A DNA stretch of 64,000 nucleotides from CAZBXE01 sp964496125 (GCA_964496125.1 CAZBXE010000010.1:9202-73201); one strand, 5' to 3'; positions 1 through 8,299 are shown, counted from the first letter of the stretch. Program-made: numbers and translations. Notes: generated from the letters alone by a model not told the origin.

Positions 1-44
1 CATGCAAATTTTAAAAAAACATTTAAAAAAGAAAGAGGAGAGTT

Positions 45-2141
45 ATGCAGCCAGTCAGTGGCCTAACGCGCTATCAGACATCGAACAGTAGAATTCAAGA
101 ACATCAAAACCCGGAGGAAAAGGGCAGAGCGCTTGTATCTCTTCTGCGTAAACCACACGCAAAGAGCGAAAGAAATTCGGCGGAGATAGAGAGGTTTCTT
201 CTTCAACCAGGCAATTGGCAGGCAATGAATTGGCTAATGCAGCATGAAAAAGGGTTGTTTTCTGCGCTTATTCACAGTCTTTCACAAAATGCCGAAAGGG
301 GAGTCATTGAGGCAGCTCAGGCGTCTTTGCAGACTGATGCCAAGAGTTTTACTGTGGACCTCTTAGTCGTGCTCTTGAAACGCAAGGGGTGTAGTCAAGA
401 TAGGGAAAGAATTCTTTTGAGCTTAGACAAAGAGTTTCAAAGACAGGTTTTTGAAGAGTTTTTTTTTAAAACTAATTGGGATCAGTTTTTCGCAGTTTTA
501 GAAGCGATTCAGGATAAAACCCTAATTCCTTTAGTTCTTTTTCCTATCACGACTCTAAAATCGCCTTTTAAAGTCTTCCAAAAGTGTTATTTGAGGTGTG
601 TTCAGCGTAATAGGGTGGACCTTATGCCCGCTGTGCTCATGTACCTTTTTCAAGATCAAAGAGGGATTAACGAAGCAAAACCTATTTTTTATGCTCGTCC
701 TGAACAAGAGAGGGCTTTTATTGTAAATGCGATTCCAAGAAAAGATCTTCCTTCCTTTCTACGAGAAATTCGTCTTACTGAGATGCAAGCTGCGAGTTTA
801 CTCGTTGGGCTTTTTGCGATTGTAAGCGGGCCGTCTGAGAGGGGTGCTCTCGTGAAGACCTTTTGTGAATCTCTGAGCATGCCAGGGTGTGGCTTTCTTT
901 GGGAACATTTTGTTGCGCAGAAGTCTCCTATTGCAGACTACATTCCCCTTTCTCTAGATGTAAGTTCTATCCAGGCTTTTTTTCATAGGCGCCATCAGAA
1001 CTTGGCAGATCTACGGTTTTTTTCAAGTCGAGCAGAGATCCGGTATATTTTGGGAGAATATGCGAAGCAGGACTGGAAGGTGTTAGCACTGACAGATATG
1101 CAAAGGTTTTTGGTTGTGTGTCCCGAGTTTTTTGAAACGCAGGCGCAGGCGCCAACGTCTCTTCCTGAGGTGGCAGGCATTGTGTTTTCCGCAATGGAAG
1201 CACGTTCCATCATGCCTCTCCATGAAAGTCTTTTGCGTCAGGTCCCCCCTTTTCTGATCGCCCTTGCCTCTATATGGGGTGTCAGCCAGCATTATTCTTG
1301 GATTCACTCTGCCATTCCTTATCTTGAGGTGGATGTGCTTGAGGCAGCTTTGTTGGAATTAGATGACGCCTCGATCTTACAGATCTTAGAAAGAGAGAAG
1401 GGAAATCTCACCCTGGATAGGGTACAAGGACTTCTCGAGTCTTTGTCAAAAGAACAGCGGCTTCTATTTCTGCAAGGAAAGTGGGCAGAATACCAAACAA
1501 AGAAGGGAGATTTACATGAACATAGCGTCTACGCCTCTCTTGCCGGGCGTGCAGGGGCTTCTTTTGCAGACGTCTATAAAAGACAAGTTCAGCAGCTCCC
1601 AAGGAAAAGAAAGGCAGAAGTTGAGATTAAGGTTGAGCAAGCAGAGCAGCCAGATCCAACGGAAACACTTATAGATACCCTATCAAAACTTTTTGGTGAC
1701 CGACTTACAATGCAGAATGTAGGATATTTAGGTCTCGAGACCGCCTCTATGTTAATCCAAAGGGGACTTGTTGACGAAAGCGATTTTGCTAGCATTGGTA
1801 TTACGGAAGCTAATGCCACCTTTGTAGGACAGATGGTTGTAAAAATAGGCAGCTCAAAGAATGTCCCCGAGAGCGAGCAGCTCGTTCTAGCCAATCTATG
1901 GGAAATCATTTTTAGTCCTCGCAATACGTGGGAGTCGAAGGAAACAAAGGAGGCCCTTTCCCGCTTATCGTTGATTTTTAGTGAGGTAGATATGAGCCCC
2001 CATTATGATTTGATTTGTAAAACGTATCCAAGTCTCTTTAGAGCAACCGGGCGCAAAGCTTCTTTCGAAGAGGTTGTTTTTGCTCTCTATACTCTTGATC
2101 CGATGCAAACACTCAAAAGGCATTTGGCAAAAGATGCATAA
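45..2141 (+). CDS. Uncharacterised 698-residue protein
   Basis: I do not recognise this protein. It is a long, soluble-looking, mostly helical chain without a signal peptide or membrane segment. Residues 520-560 are charged and rich in K, E and Q, and look like a linker between a larger N-terminal part and a C-terminal domain of about 140 residues. The ATG at 45 is preceded by an AGAGGAG ribosome-binding site about six bases upstream, which fixes the start. The stop codon overlaps the start of hemF by eight bases (ATGCATAA), so the two genes are probably co-transcribed and translationally coupled. Helical-repeat scaffolds and chlamydial-specific proteins are possible interpretations, but nothing in the sequence decides it. 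That it is a real gene is well supported by length and start site. Confidence 0.85.
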   Translation: MQPVSGLTRYQTSNSRIQEHQNPEEKGRALVSLLRKPHAKSERNSAEIERFLLQPGNWQAMNWLMQHEKGLFSALIHSLSQNAERGVIEAAQASLQTDAKSFTVDLLVVLLKRKGCSQDRERILLSLDKEFQRQVFEEFFFKTNWDQFFAVLEAIQDKTLIPLVLFPITTLKSPFKVFQKCYLRCVQRNRVDLMPAVLMYLFQDQRGINEAKPIFYARPEQERAFIVNAIPRKDLPSFLREIRLTEMQAASLLVGLFAIVSGPSERGALVKTFCESLSMPGCGFLWEHFVAQKSPIADYIPLSLDVSSIQAFFHRRHQNLADLRFFSSRAEIRYILGEYAKQDWKVLALTDMQRFLVVCPEFFETQAQAPTSLPEVAGIVFSAMEARSIMPLHESLLRQVPPFLIALASIWGVSQHYSWIHSAIPYLEVDVLEAALLELDDASILQILEREKGNLTLDRVQGLLESLSKEQRLLFLQGKWAEYQTKKGDLHEHSVYASLAGRAGASFADVYKRQVQQLPRKRKAEVEIKVEQAEQPDPTETLIDTLSKLFGDRLTMQNVGYLGLETASMLIQRGLVDESDFASIGITEANATFVGQMVVKIGSSKNVPESEQLVLANLWEIIFSPRNTWESKETKEALSRLSLIFSEVDMSPHYDLICKTYPSLFRATGRKASFEEVVFALYTLDPMQTLKRHLAKDA

Positions 2142-2925
2142 AGAAGAGATCGTGACTTTTCTAAAAAAACTCCGCGATGAAATCATTGCGGGGTTTTTAA
2201 CTCTAGAAACAGAGGGAACGTTTGTAAAGACTCCTTGGGACTATAAGCGAGGAGAGGGGGGAGGGGAGATTTCTCTTCTCAAAGGCGCTGTGTTTGAGAA
2301 GGCGGCAGTTAACTGGTCAGGCATTCATGGAAACTGCTATCCCTTTGATGATGGAGGCGGGTCATTTTTTGCAACAGGAGTGAGCCTAATCACGCACATG
2401 CAAAATCCGATGGCACCCACTGCCCACATGAATGTTCGTTATATAGAGACAGAAAAAGGAGCCTGGTTTGGTGGAGGATACGATTTGACTCCTATGGGTT
2501 TTATCTATGAAGAAGATAAGAGTCATTTTCATAAGGAAGCAGAGAAGGCTCTTTTACCGTTTGGGGATCAACTCTATGAAAAATTTTCAGCGGAGGCAAA
2601 GAGGTATTTTTTTGTTCCACATCGGAATAAAGAAAGGGGAGTGGGTGGTATTTTCTTTGATCACTATCAGACAGGTCACTTTGAAAAAGACATAGCCATG
2701 TGGAAAAGCGTGGGAAACTCCTTTTTAAAAGCGATTTTGCCTATCTATCAGAAAAGAGTGCATCTTCCCTACACTGAAGAGGATAAGAAAGTGCAAAATA
2801 GATACCGAGCCCATTACGTTGAGTTTAATTTGATCTACGACCGTGGAACAAAGTTTGGTTTTCAGTCGGGTGGGAATCCGGAAGCGATTCTTTGTTCTAT
2901 GCCACCGCATGCCTCTTGGGTTTAA
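2134..2925 (+). CDS. hemF: Oxygen-dependent coproporphyrinogen III oxidase, C-terminally truncated by an apparent frameshift
   Basis: HemF converts coproporphyrinogen III to protoporphyrinogen IX with O2, a late cytosolic step of haem synthesis. Family hallmarks are visible: FVKTPWDYKRGEGGGE near the N terminus, HMNVRYIET, WFGGGYDLTPMGF, HRNKERGVGGIFFDHYQ, and FNLIYDRGTKFG with GGNPEAILCSMPP near the end. The start used is the ATG at 2134 (MHKEEIV), overlapping the previous stop. The chain stops at 263 residues, soon after SMPPHASWV, where family members continue with a W-x-Y-x-(W/Y) tail. Adding one base at 2928-2929 restores a tail reading NYSFDKYANT and ending at 2957, so a one-base deletion (real or sequencing error) is likely. 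Family identity is firm. Whether the protein is intact is not. Confidence 0.92.
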   Translation: MHKEEIVTFLKKLRDEIIAGFLTLETEGTFVKTPWDYKRGEGGGEISLLKGAVFEKAAVNWSGIHGNCYPFDDGGGSFFATGVSLITHMQNPMAPTAHMNVRYIETEKGAWFGGGYDLTPMGFIYEEDKSHFHKEAEKALLPFGDQLYEKFSAEAKRYFFVPHRNKERGVGGIFFDHYQTGHFEKDIAMWKSVGNSFLKAILPIYQKRVHLPYTEEDKKVQNRYRAHYVEFNLIYDRGTKFGFQSGGNPEAILCSMPPHASWV

Positions 2926-3042
2926 ATTATTCTTTTGATAAGTATGCGAATACGTAGGGCCTAGCTCGTATGTGGGCTGTTTTTTTATGGCCAACATTAA
3001 GTTGAGGTGATACAATTGCAACTCGTTAAAGGAGATTAGGTT

Positions 3043-4080
3043 GTGTTTTGGAAGTGGATCAGAAGGGTTGGCCTTGGTTTAGTTTCATTTTTCACTCTTC
3101 TTCTTTTTACCGGCGCTGCCTATCAGTATATTTGTACAAAAATTGATGAAAGAACCTATTTTCCACCTGGCTGCTTAGTGGATGTAGGCGGATTTAAGCT
3201 TCACTATCAGACTAAAGGTAAGGGTGGTCCCGTAGTCGTTTTGGATGCGGGTCTTGGTTGTATGAGTTCTGACTGGGGAATTGTGCAAAAAGAAATTGCT
3301 AAGTTTACCCAGGTAGTTAGCTACGATAGAGCAGGAATGGGTTGGAGCGAGCTTAGTCCCTATCCACGCACAAGTGCCCAGATTGTAAAAGAACTTCACA
3401 CGCTCTTAAAGAATGCAGGCATTCCGGGGCCGTATATTCTTGTGGGCCACTCCTTTGGCGGGCACAATATGCAGCTTTTTGCCGCTACTTACCCTGATGA
3501 GGTGATTGGACTTGTCTTAGTAGATTCTTGCCATGAGGCCCAAGAGAAGAAGATTATACCGAATCCCTTAGAGACTCAAATGAAGCTGATGCAGAATCCA
3601 AAGATTGTGTTTTGTCTTTACAACTTTGGTCTCATCCGACTTCTTGCTAACCTATATTTGAAGACCTATATGCCGCAGTTGCCAGAGTTGATGCAAGAGA
3701 TTCACTTGGCTCTTGCTGCGACTTCAAAACATGGGTATGCAATGGCAAATGAAATTAGCCATTTGGGGGAGAGCCTGAGTCAACTGGCAAAAGTGGACCG
3801 TTCGCAGATACGCCACAAGCCTTGCTATGTCTTGACAGCAGGTTGTGAGACGAATCTGATGAAGTTTGGTATTTCTCGTGATCAACAAAAGCGTATGCGT
3901 GAAATCCAAGCAGTCTGGAATGATTTGCAGTCGGATCTTGTAACACGGTATACAAATTCTCATCATTTTGTAGCGGAGCGAAGTGATCATATGATCCCCT
4001 GGAACCAACCTGAGCTAATCATTCGTTCTGTTCGGGAGCTGATCAAGTTACATTCTCAACCCATTCTTGTCATCGACTAA
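3043..4080 (+). CDS. Alpha/beta-fold hydrolase with N-terminal membrane anchor
   Basis: This is a 345-residue serine hydrolase of the alpha/beta fold. Residues 9-30 form a hydrophobic segment that would act as an uncleaved anchor or signal, so the catalytic domain should face the periplasm. The nucleophile elbow is GHSFGGH with Ser137, the oxyanion-hole region is DAGLGCMSSDW, and a C-terminal SDHMIPW supplies the likely catalytic His. The start is GTG at 3043 with AAAGGAG about nine bases upstream; no earlier in-frame ATG is available. A 3' AT-rich terminator follows. The substrate cannot be told from sequence: esterase, lipase or haloalkane-dehalogenase-like activities all use this scaffold. 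Confidence 0.88.
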   Translation: MFWKWIRRVGLGLVSFFTLLLFTGAAYQYICTKIDERTYFPPGCLVDVGGFKLHYQTKGKGGPVVVLDAGLGCMSSDWGIVQKEIAKFTQVVSYDRAGMGWSELSPYPRTSAQIVKELHTLLKNAGIPGPYILVGHSFGGHNMQLFAATYPDEVIGLVLVDSCHEAQEKKIIPNPLETQMKLMQNPKIVFCLYNFGLIRLLANLYLKTYMPQLPELMQEIHLALAATSKHGYAMANEISHLGESLSQLAKVDRSQIRHKPCYVLTAGCETNLMKFGISRDQQKRMREIQAVWNDLQSDLVTRYTNSHHFVAERSDHMIPWNQPELIIRSVRELIKLHSQPILVID

Positions 4081-4088
4081 AAAGCTTC

Positions 4089-4125
4089 AAAATTTGCAAT
4101 TCTCCGAAGATCTTGCAAATTTTTT
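4089..4125 (+). terminator. AT-rich intrinsic terminator after the hydrolase gene
   Basis: An 11-bp perfect inverted repeat (AAAATTTGCAA at 4089-4099 and TTGCAAATTTT at 4113-4123) encloses a 13-base loop and runs straight into a T tract. It sits nine bases after the hydrolase stop and before the cyclophilin gene, so it would separate the two transcripts. The stem is weak in GC content, which lowers confidence in efficient termination. Confidence 0.55.
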
Positions 4126-4149
4126 ACTAAAATGGTAAAGTGGTCCCTT

Positions 4150-4683
4150 ATGAAATATTTGTTTCTCTTGTTCTTTATTTTTAGCCCTCTAGTGGAAGCC
4201 ATGGAAAATAACCAAACTGTCGTCGTTCTCGAAACAACACAAGGACCTATTGAGATTACCCTTCTTAATAAGGTAGCGCCTAAAGCAACAGAAAACTTTG
4301 TAACTCTCTCTAAGAGAGGGTATTACAATGGACTTATCTTTCACCGTGTGATCCAGGACTTTATGGTTCAAGGAGGGGATCCAACAGGTACGGGAGCAGG
4401 TGGAGAGTCGATCTGGAATAAGCCTTTTGAAGATGAAGTCACACCCGATGTAACCTTTGATAAACCAGGCTACCTTGCTATGGCCAATCGTGGTCCGAAA
4501 ACCAACGGCAGTCAGTTTTTCATTACAACTGCATCAACACCTTGGCTTAACATGAAGCATACCATTTTTGGAAAAGTAACAAAGGGGATGGATGTTGTTC
4601 GTAAGATCGAGTCCACACCTACAGATATGAGAGATCGACCTATAGAGGCTCAGAAAATCCTATCTGTGAAAGTTCTCGATTAA
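4150..4683 (+). CDS. Secreted cyclophilin-type peptidyl-prolyl cis-trans isomerase
   Basis: A 177-residue cyclophilin that isomerises X-Pro bonds during protein folding. The start chosen is ATG 4150, which gives a classic signal peptide (MKYLFLLFFIFSPLVEA); an in-frame ATG at 4132 would put a charged stretch before it. The mature part carries the family core: FHRVIQDFMVQGGD with the catalytic Arg, GTGAGGESIW, MANRGPKTNGSQFFITT, and WLNMKHTIFGKV. It matches the short bacterial periplasmic form. It stands alone, with a terminator upstream and a non-coding stretch downstream. Export is inferred from the leader; the family call is secure. Confidence 0.95.
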   Translation: MKYLFLLFFIFSPLVEAMENNQTVVVLETTQGPIEITLLNKVAPKATENFVTLSKRGYYNGLIFHRVIQDFMVQGGDPTGTGAGGESIWNKPFEDEVTPDVTFDKPGYLAMANRGPKTNGSQFFITTASTPWLNMKHTIFGKVTKGMDVVRKIESTPTDMRDRPIEAQKILSVKVLD

Positions 4684-5099
4684 AAGTAGTTAAGCTTAGT
4701 CCCTTGGAGAACAGAAACAGTAGGTTTGTGGTTGATGTTGTGTAAGCCATGTCAAACAATTTCTCTCGGCAGGTAGTGTAGCGTCTCTGTTTCTCTCTTA
4801 TATTTTGGAAAAGGTCGACGAGGCCATTGGCCTTATCCAGTGCGCCCAGGAACAAATAGGGCTTCGCCTTAAAGTCTACTATGGCTATCGCTTCATTGCA
4901 GCACAGTAGAAATTTTTGAATCCGCTTTCAGATGAAAGATGCGTCTGCCCTTCGAAAATGGGAGAATGCCGCTGACGAAGCTTAGCTGTGCATGTCACCC
5001 TTGTAACAACGGGAGGCGTGGTCGCACTTTGATTAGGCGGGGGTAGGAGGTTGGCCTTGTGCTCCCTATGAAGCTTGCAGAGCCGACTGTCGAAGCACT
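4684..5099. other. Stretch of about 416 bases with no recognised gene
   Basis: Between the cyclophilin stop and the end of the minus-strand gene at 5100 I see no convincing coding region. One minus-strand frame stays open across roughly 4640-4930 but has no good start codon and runs into the 3' end of the cyclophilin gene. Around 4940-5095 the plus strand is G-rich and the minus strand C-rich, with AAGCTT repeated at 4979-4984 and 5070-5075 that could pair, and a short hairpin (CTTTC/GAAAG) near 4925-4940. A structured RNA or a decayed gene are both possible; neither is demonstrated. Confidence 0.4.
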
Positions 5100-5624
5100 C
5101 TAAGCAGGGGGCTTTTCTTCTGCAAAGCGAACATGCTCTGTTTTTAAGTATTCCCTTCCTTTGTAAAAAACAAGAGAAAACTCTAAGGGTAGATGGTGTT
5201 GTGCTACTTCTAGAACAAGTCTATAGCCGCTTTGTATCAGACTTTGGCCTAACCTCAGCACTTCTACCCCTGCTGCACCAATAATTTCGTTCTCACCAAT
5301 GAAATTGAGGTGAAGACCTGTTTCTAAGAATTGATCTTGTAAGTCAAGAGCGATTTGGAGTTTTGCTCTTATAAGAGGCTGCACCCAATTCGTGAACAAG
5401 GCAGGGTCTATGTTTGCTCCTTCTGCCTTTTCAGTAAGAAGGGTAAGAGTGTGGGTAGTTGCAATTGCAGCAATCCGATCCATCTGTTCATAGGAGAGGG
5501 CAGACAGAGCTGTGGAAAGTTCTCTATGCATCGGGCCTAAATGGTGAATAAGCGTTGCATATCGAGCGTTTCTTGGGAAAAGTGTGTTAAAAAAATTCAA
5601 AGAAGCCCCCTGTTTAAATAACAC
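5100..5624 (-). CDS. Uncharacterised 174-residue protein
   Basis: I do not recognise this family. The chain is soluble, without signal peptide or transmembrane helix. It has a helical first half and a C-terminal part with alternating hydrophobic residues (RLVLEVAQHHLPLEFSLVFYKG) that suggests a beta-sheet. The farthest start is GTG at 5624; there is no clear ribosome-binding site there, so an internal ATG (MHRELST, near 5534) remains possible. It is divergent from the TerC-like gene, with about 80 bases between them. Length and amino-acid composition favour a real gene, possibly restricted to chlamydia-like organisms. Confidence 0.6.
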   Translation of the reverse strand: MLFKQGASLNFFNTLFPRNARYATLIHHLGPMHRELSTALSALSYEQMDRIAAIATTHTLTLLTEKAEGANIDPALFTNWVQPLIRAKLQIALDLQDQFLETGLHLNFIGENEIIGAAGVEVLRLGQSLIQSGYRLVLEVAQHHLPLEFSLVFYKGREYLKTEHVRFAEEKPPA

Positions 5625-5704
5625 AAGTAAGTGTAAGGGTCTTGCCTCTTTAAATTCAAGTATAGCCGTTTGATTAAATTCAATTGTTTGCTACCATTGT
5701 AAAC

Positions 5705-6421
5705 ATGGAAGCATTATTTAGCATGCATTCGATTATTCCCTTTTTGACCCTCTGTGCCCTTGAGCTTGTTTTAGGCATTGATAATATTATTTTTATTTCA
5801 ATAGCTGCTGATGGCTTGCCGAAGCAACAGCGCAAAAAGGCAAGGGTTATTGGCCTTTTGCTTGCGGTCCTTACGCGTGTTTTGCTTCTTCTCTCTCTCT
5901 CCTGGATGATGGGGCTAGTAAAACCTTTATTTACAGTCATGGGGCATGAGATCTCGTGGAGGGATTTGATTCTCATACTGGGAGGTCTTTTTTTAATTGC
6001 GAAAAGCACCTATGAGATCCACAAAAAGTTTGAATTGCAAGAGGAGGGGTTTGACACGCTACAAGGAGCAAGGTTTGCCTTTGTCATCGTGCAGATTCTT
6101 CTTCTGGATTTGGTTTTCTCTCTTGACTCTGTGATTACAGCTGTTGGAATGGTCAATGAAATTCCCATCATGGTGGCAGCTATTATCGTTTCGACGCTTG
6201 TGATGATTGTTGCATCCCATTCTATTACTGAGTTTGTGCATCACTATCCTACAGTTAAGATGCTTGCCTTAAGCTTTTTAGTCTTAATTGGCGTAGCGCT
6301 GCTTGGAGAAGGATTGGATTCCCACATTCCGAAAGGTTATATCTACTTTGCCATGGCCTATTCTCTTGGTGTGGAGGTGCTCAATATCCGTTTTCGCAAG
6401 AAGCATGAAAATAGTGTCTGA
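5705..6421 (+). CDS. TerC family integral membrane protein
   Basis: A 238-residue polytopic inner-membrane protein of the TerC/Alx family. Family signatures are the acidic residues buried in helices: ELVLGIDNIIF in the first helix and LLDLVFSLDSVITAVGM in the second repeat, the two related by internal duplication. Seven or so hydrophobic segments are visible. TerC-like proteins are linked to metal (often manganese) efflux associated with exoenzyme metalation, but the substrate here is inferred only by family. ATG 5705 is preferred over an upstream in-frame TTG at 5684; no strong ribosome-binding site distinguishes them. Confidence 0.9.
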   Translation: MEALFSMHSIIPFLTLCALELVLGIDNIIFISIAADGLPKQQRKKARVIGLLLAVLTRVLLLLSLSWMMGLVKPLFTVMGHEISWRDLILILGGLFLIAKSTYEIHKKFELQEEGFDTLQGARFAFVIVQILLLDLVFSLDSVITAVGMVNEIPIMVAAIIVSTLVMIVASHSITEFVHHYPTVKMLALSFLVLIGVALLGEGLDSHIPKGYIYFAMAYSLGVEVLNIRFRKKHENSV

Positions 6422-6542
6422 AAGTTGTGTTTTTTTTGTTTGAATTTGTTAATCTCTTTGCTCTTTGAAAAAACAAAATTCACAACACGATCAAAACTGT
6501 TTTTATAACGTTTTGACCGACATAACTTAGGAGAAATTTGAC

Positions 6543-6857
6543 ATGGTAGCACCAGACCTTAAAGCAGCACGATTGATGGAACTTGCCTACGCCTTTCAAA
6601 GCAACAAAGGAAAAAAAACAGCAAAAGACCTTACATTGACTCTGCAACAAGCTAATTACAAGAACATACCAGATCTGCATTTGTTCACGCGGGCAATCCA
6701 AAGCGTGAAGGTGGACGAAAACAGCTCTAAGCCTCCTTTGCTCTCGGTATCTATGATAGCCTCTCAAACAGAAGAGGCTCTAAGATCTTTGTTTATTGCT
6801 GGTGCCATTCAAGCCAATCGATGTGGAAATTTCTGTTCCATTATTTGCTCTATATAG
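6543..6857 (+). CDS. Small hypothetical protein, 104 residues
   Basis: A short unrecognised protein with a convincing ribosome-binding site (TTAGGAG, seven bases before ATG 6543). The first 60 residues are helical and basic (SNKGKKTAKDL). The end is hydrophobic and Cys-containing (CGNFCSIICSI). There is no signal peptide. It is isolated, followed by about 150 bases of non-coding DNA and then a tRNA promoter. A hydrophobic, Cys-bearing tail on a small basic protein could suggest membrane association, but that is speculation. Confidence 0.5.
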   Translation: MVAPDLKAARLMELAYAFQSNKGKKTAKDLTLTLQQANYKNIPDLHLFTRAIQSVKVDENSSKPPLLSVSMIASQTEEALRSLFIAGAIQANRCGNFCSIICSI

Positions 6858-6961
6858 CGCCGCTTACGCATTCCCGTGACCGATTAGAGTAATTGGAAAA
6901 GGGTGGTCACAGGCACAGGCACCGGATTTTAGTTGCGAAACAGGTCTCACAAAAAATCAAC

Positions 6962-6990
6962 TTGAAAAATTTGTTTAGAAAAACTATAGT
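6962..6990 (+). promoter_or_regulatory. Sigma-70-type promoter of tRNA-Val
   Basis: TTGAAA (6962-6967) and TATAGT (6985-6990) are separated by exactly 17 bases, placing transcription start near 6997, eight bases before the tRNA 5' end. This is a close match to the major (sigma-66/70) consensus. It probably also drives the ThrRS-like gene immediately downstream of the tRNA. Confidence 0.7.
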
Positions 6991-7004
6991 GTACGCATTC
7001 GTAC

Positions 7005-7078
7005 GGGATATTAGCTCAGTTGGTTAGAGCGCCACGTTGACATCGTGGAGGTCAGCTGTTCGAGTCAGCTATGTCCCA
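7005..7078 (+). tRNA. tRNA-Val (anticodon GAC)
   Basis: Full cloverleaf: acceptor stem GGGATAT/ATGTCCC, D-loop TTAGCTCAGTTGGTTAGAGC, anticodon stem CCACG/CGTGG with loop TTGACAT giving anticodon GAC at 7039-7041, and T-arm AGCTG-TTCGAGT-CAGCT. The discriminator base is A; CCA is not encoded. A protein-coding start lies four bases beyond the mature 3' end. Confidence 0.96.
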
Positions 7079-7081
7079 TTC

Positions 7082-8299
7082 ATGTCAGACACAATTGTTT
7101 CCCTGAGATCGGTTCGCAACTCCCTCCAAGCTATTTTGGCCTTTACCCTTGAAAAGCTCTTTCCTGAGGTTGTCCTCCTCTCTGGACAAACCTCCCAGAT
7201 CGGATTCTCATATGACTTCTTGCTTCCAGGTCCTTTGAACAAGGAAATGCTTTGCTTTTTGGAAGAGGAGATGGGGCGAGAGGTTCGGACGGGCGCAGCT
7301 TTTTGTTCGAAAGAGATGATGCGTACCAATGCAATTGAACTCTTCTCCCATCTGAAAAAAAAAGGAGTTGTCAAGAGACTCAAAGAAGAAGAGGGTGGTC
7401 TTGTAGATGTTCTATTTATAGGTGATACACCTGTGCTTGCCGAGGGACCACACTGCTTGCATGCAGAGCATTTAAGGTTTTTTAAGCTATTGGAGCTTAG
7501 GTCTCTTGCCGAACCTAAGGGTTTTCGTATTGAAGGCACAGCTTTTCTCGAGAAAAAAGATTGTAAAGGTTTTTTGAAACTCTACCGGGAGGCAGTACGA
7601 TTCGATCATCGTCTGGTAGGAGAGAGAATGGAACTTTTTTTGCCGCGGGACGGGGAGTCAAGGTGGCTTTTTTTGCCCAAGGGAGAGGAAGTCCGACAAA
7701 AGATCCTAGCTTGGTGGCAGCAGATCAGGGCCAGGCGTCAGGTGCAGCTAGTTGATGAGATGACCCCTGCTGTGGAAATTTTTGAGGCACTAGGGGAGAA
7801 ATGCTTGCCCTTGAGGGTGACCAAGATAAAAAGGTTTTTCCCAGACTGGGCTGTAAATTTTACAGGTCTTCTTGAACCCTCTGCCTACCTCCAAGACGTA
7901 GGGACCACCTTTTGTAGGGAGGGGGATCTCGGGGTAGAAGTCATTTCTTGCTTGCAATTCATCCAGGAAACTCTTAAACTTTCCTCTATAAAAGATACTT
8001 GGACTTTGTATTTACATGGCCCTTGTAAAGGGCTAAAAGTAGTAGAAGAAGGTTTAACAAGCTGTGGGGTCACTTTTGCTCGGCAAAAGGGGACCAAGTT
8101 TGAACTGCTTGTTACTTTGAGCGACTCCCTCGGTAGGGAGTGGCGCGGGCCTAGTATTTCCCTTCAAGAGAAGGGCGGAGTGTGGATAATAGAGTATTCG
8201 ACTCTTCCTCCGGTGGAGAGATGGATTGCCTTGCTCCTGGAAAAAGAGGAAGGACGTCTGCCAGAAAACCTCGCGCCGGAGCCAAGGAAAAGAAAGTAA
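7082..8299 (+). CDS. Degenerate threonyl-tRNA synthetase paralogue, probably without aminoacylation activity
   Basis: A 405-residue ThrRS relative keeping the order of the editing (N2) domain and remains of the class II core. Matching stretches to ThrRS include LEKLFPEVVLLSGQ, EGPHCLHAEHLRFFKLL, EGTAFLEKKDCKGFLKLY, RFDHRLVGERMELF, LPLRV, TTFCREGDLGVEVISCL, LGREWRGPSISL and PVERWIALLLEKEEG. Key residues are gone. The editing HxxxH is RNSLQ (12-16), and the Cys of the CRGPH motif is Ala, with His124 kept. About 60 residues around the MNCPGH zinc Cys are missing, the zinc His of DDAH is Thr, the third zinc His is lost, and the motif 2 arginine is not evident. TGS and anticodon domains are absent. 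It occupies the thrS position of the thrS-infC-rpmI-rplT-pheS order. ATG 7082 lies four bases after tRNA-Val with no independent ribosome-binding site. Confidence 0.85.
   Translation: MSDTIVSLRSVRNSLQAILAFTLEKLFPEVVLLSGQTSQIGFSYDFLLPGPLNKEMLCFLEEEMGREVRTGAAFCSKEMMRTNAIELFSHLKKKGVVKRLKEEEGGLVDVLFIGDTPVLAEGPHCLHAEHLRFFKLLELRSLAEPKGFRIEGTAFLEKKDCKGFLKLYREAVRFDHRLVGERMELFLPRDGESRWLFLPKGEEVRQKILAWWQQIRARRQVQLVDEMTPAVEIFEALGEKCLPLRVTKIKRFFPDWAVNFTGLLEPSAYLQDVGTTFCREGDLGVEVISCLQFIQETLKLSSIKDTWTLYLHGPCKGLKVVEEGLTSCGVTFARQKGTKFELLVTLSDSLGREWRGPSISLQEKGGVWIIEYSTLPPVERWIALLLEKEEGRLPENLAPEPRKRK

Noticed and set aside
4640..4930. Minus-strand coding frame
   Set aside because: The frame stays open for about 95 codons but has no ATG or ribosome-binding site at a useful place, overlaps the cyclophilin gene, and the translation resembles no protein.
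4900..5099. 6S RNA on either strand
   Set aside because: A minus-strand CAAGGGTGACA and GCGGCAT resemble parts of 6S RNA, but I could not build a continuous long hairpin with a central bubble; pairing fails on the C-rich strand.
6876..6910. GTGACC/GGTCAC inverted repeat as an operator or terminator
   Set aside because: Only six bases per arm with a 23-base spacer and no T tract; chance occurrence cannot be excluded.
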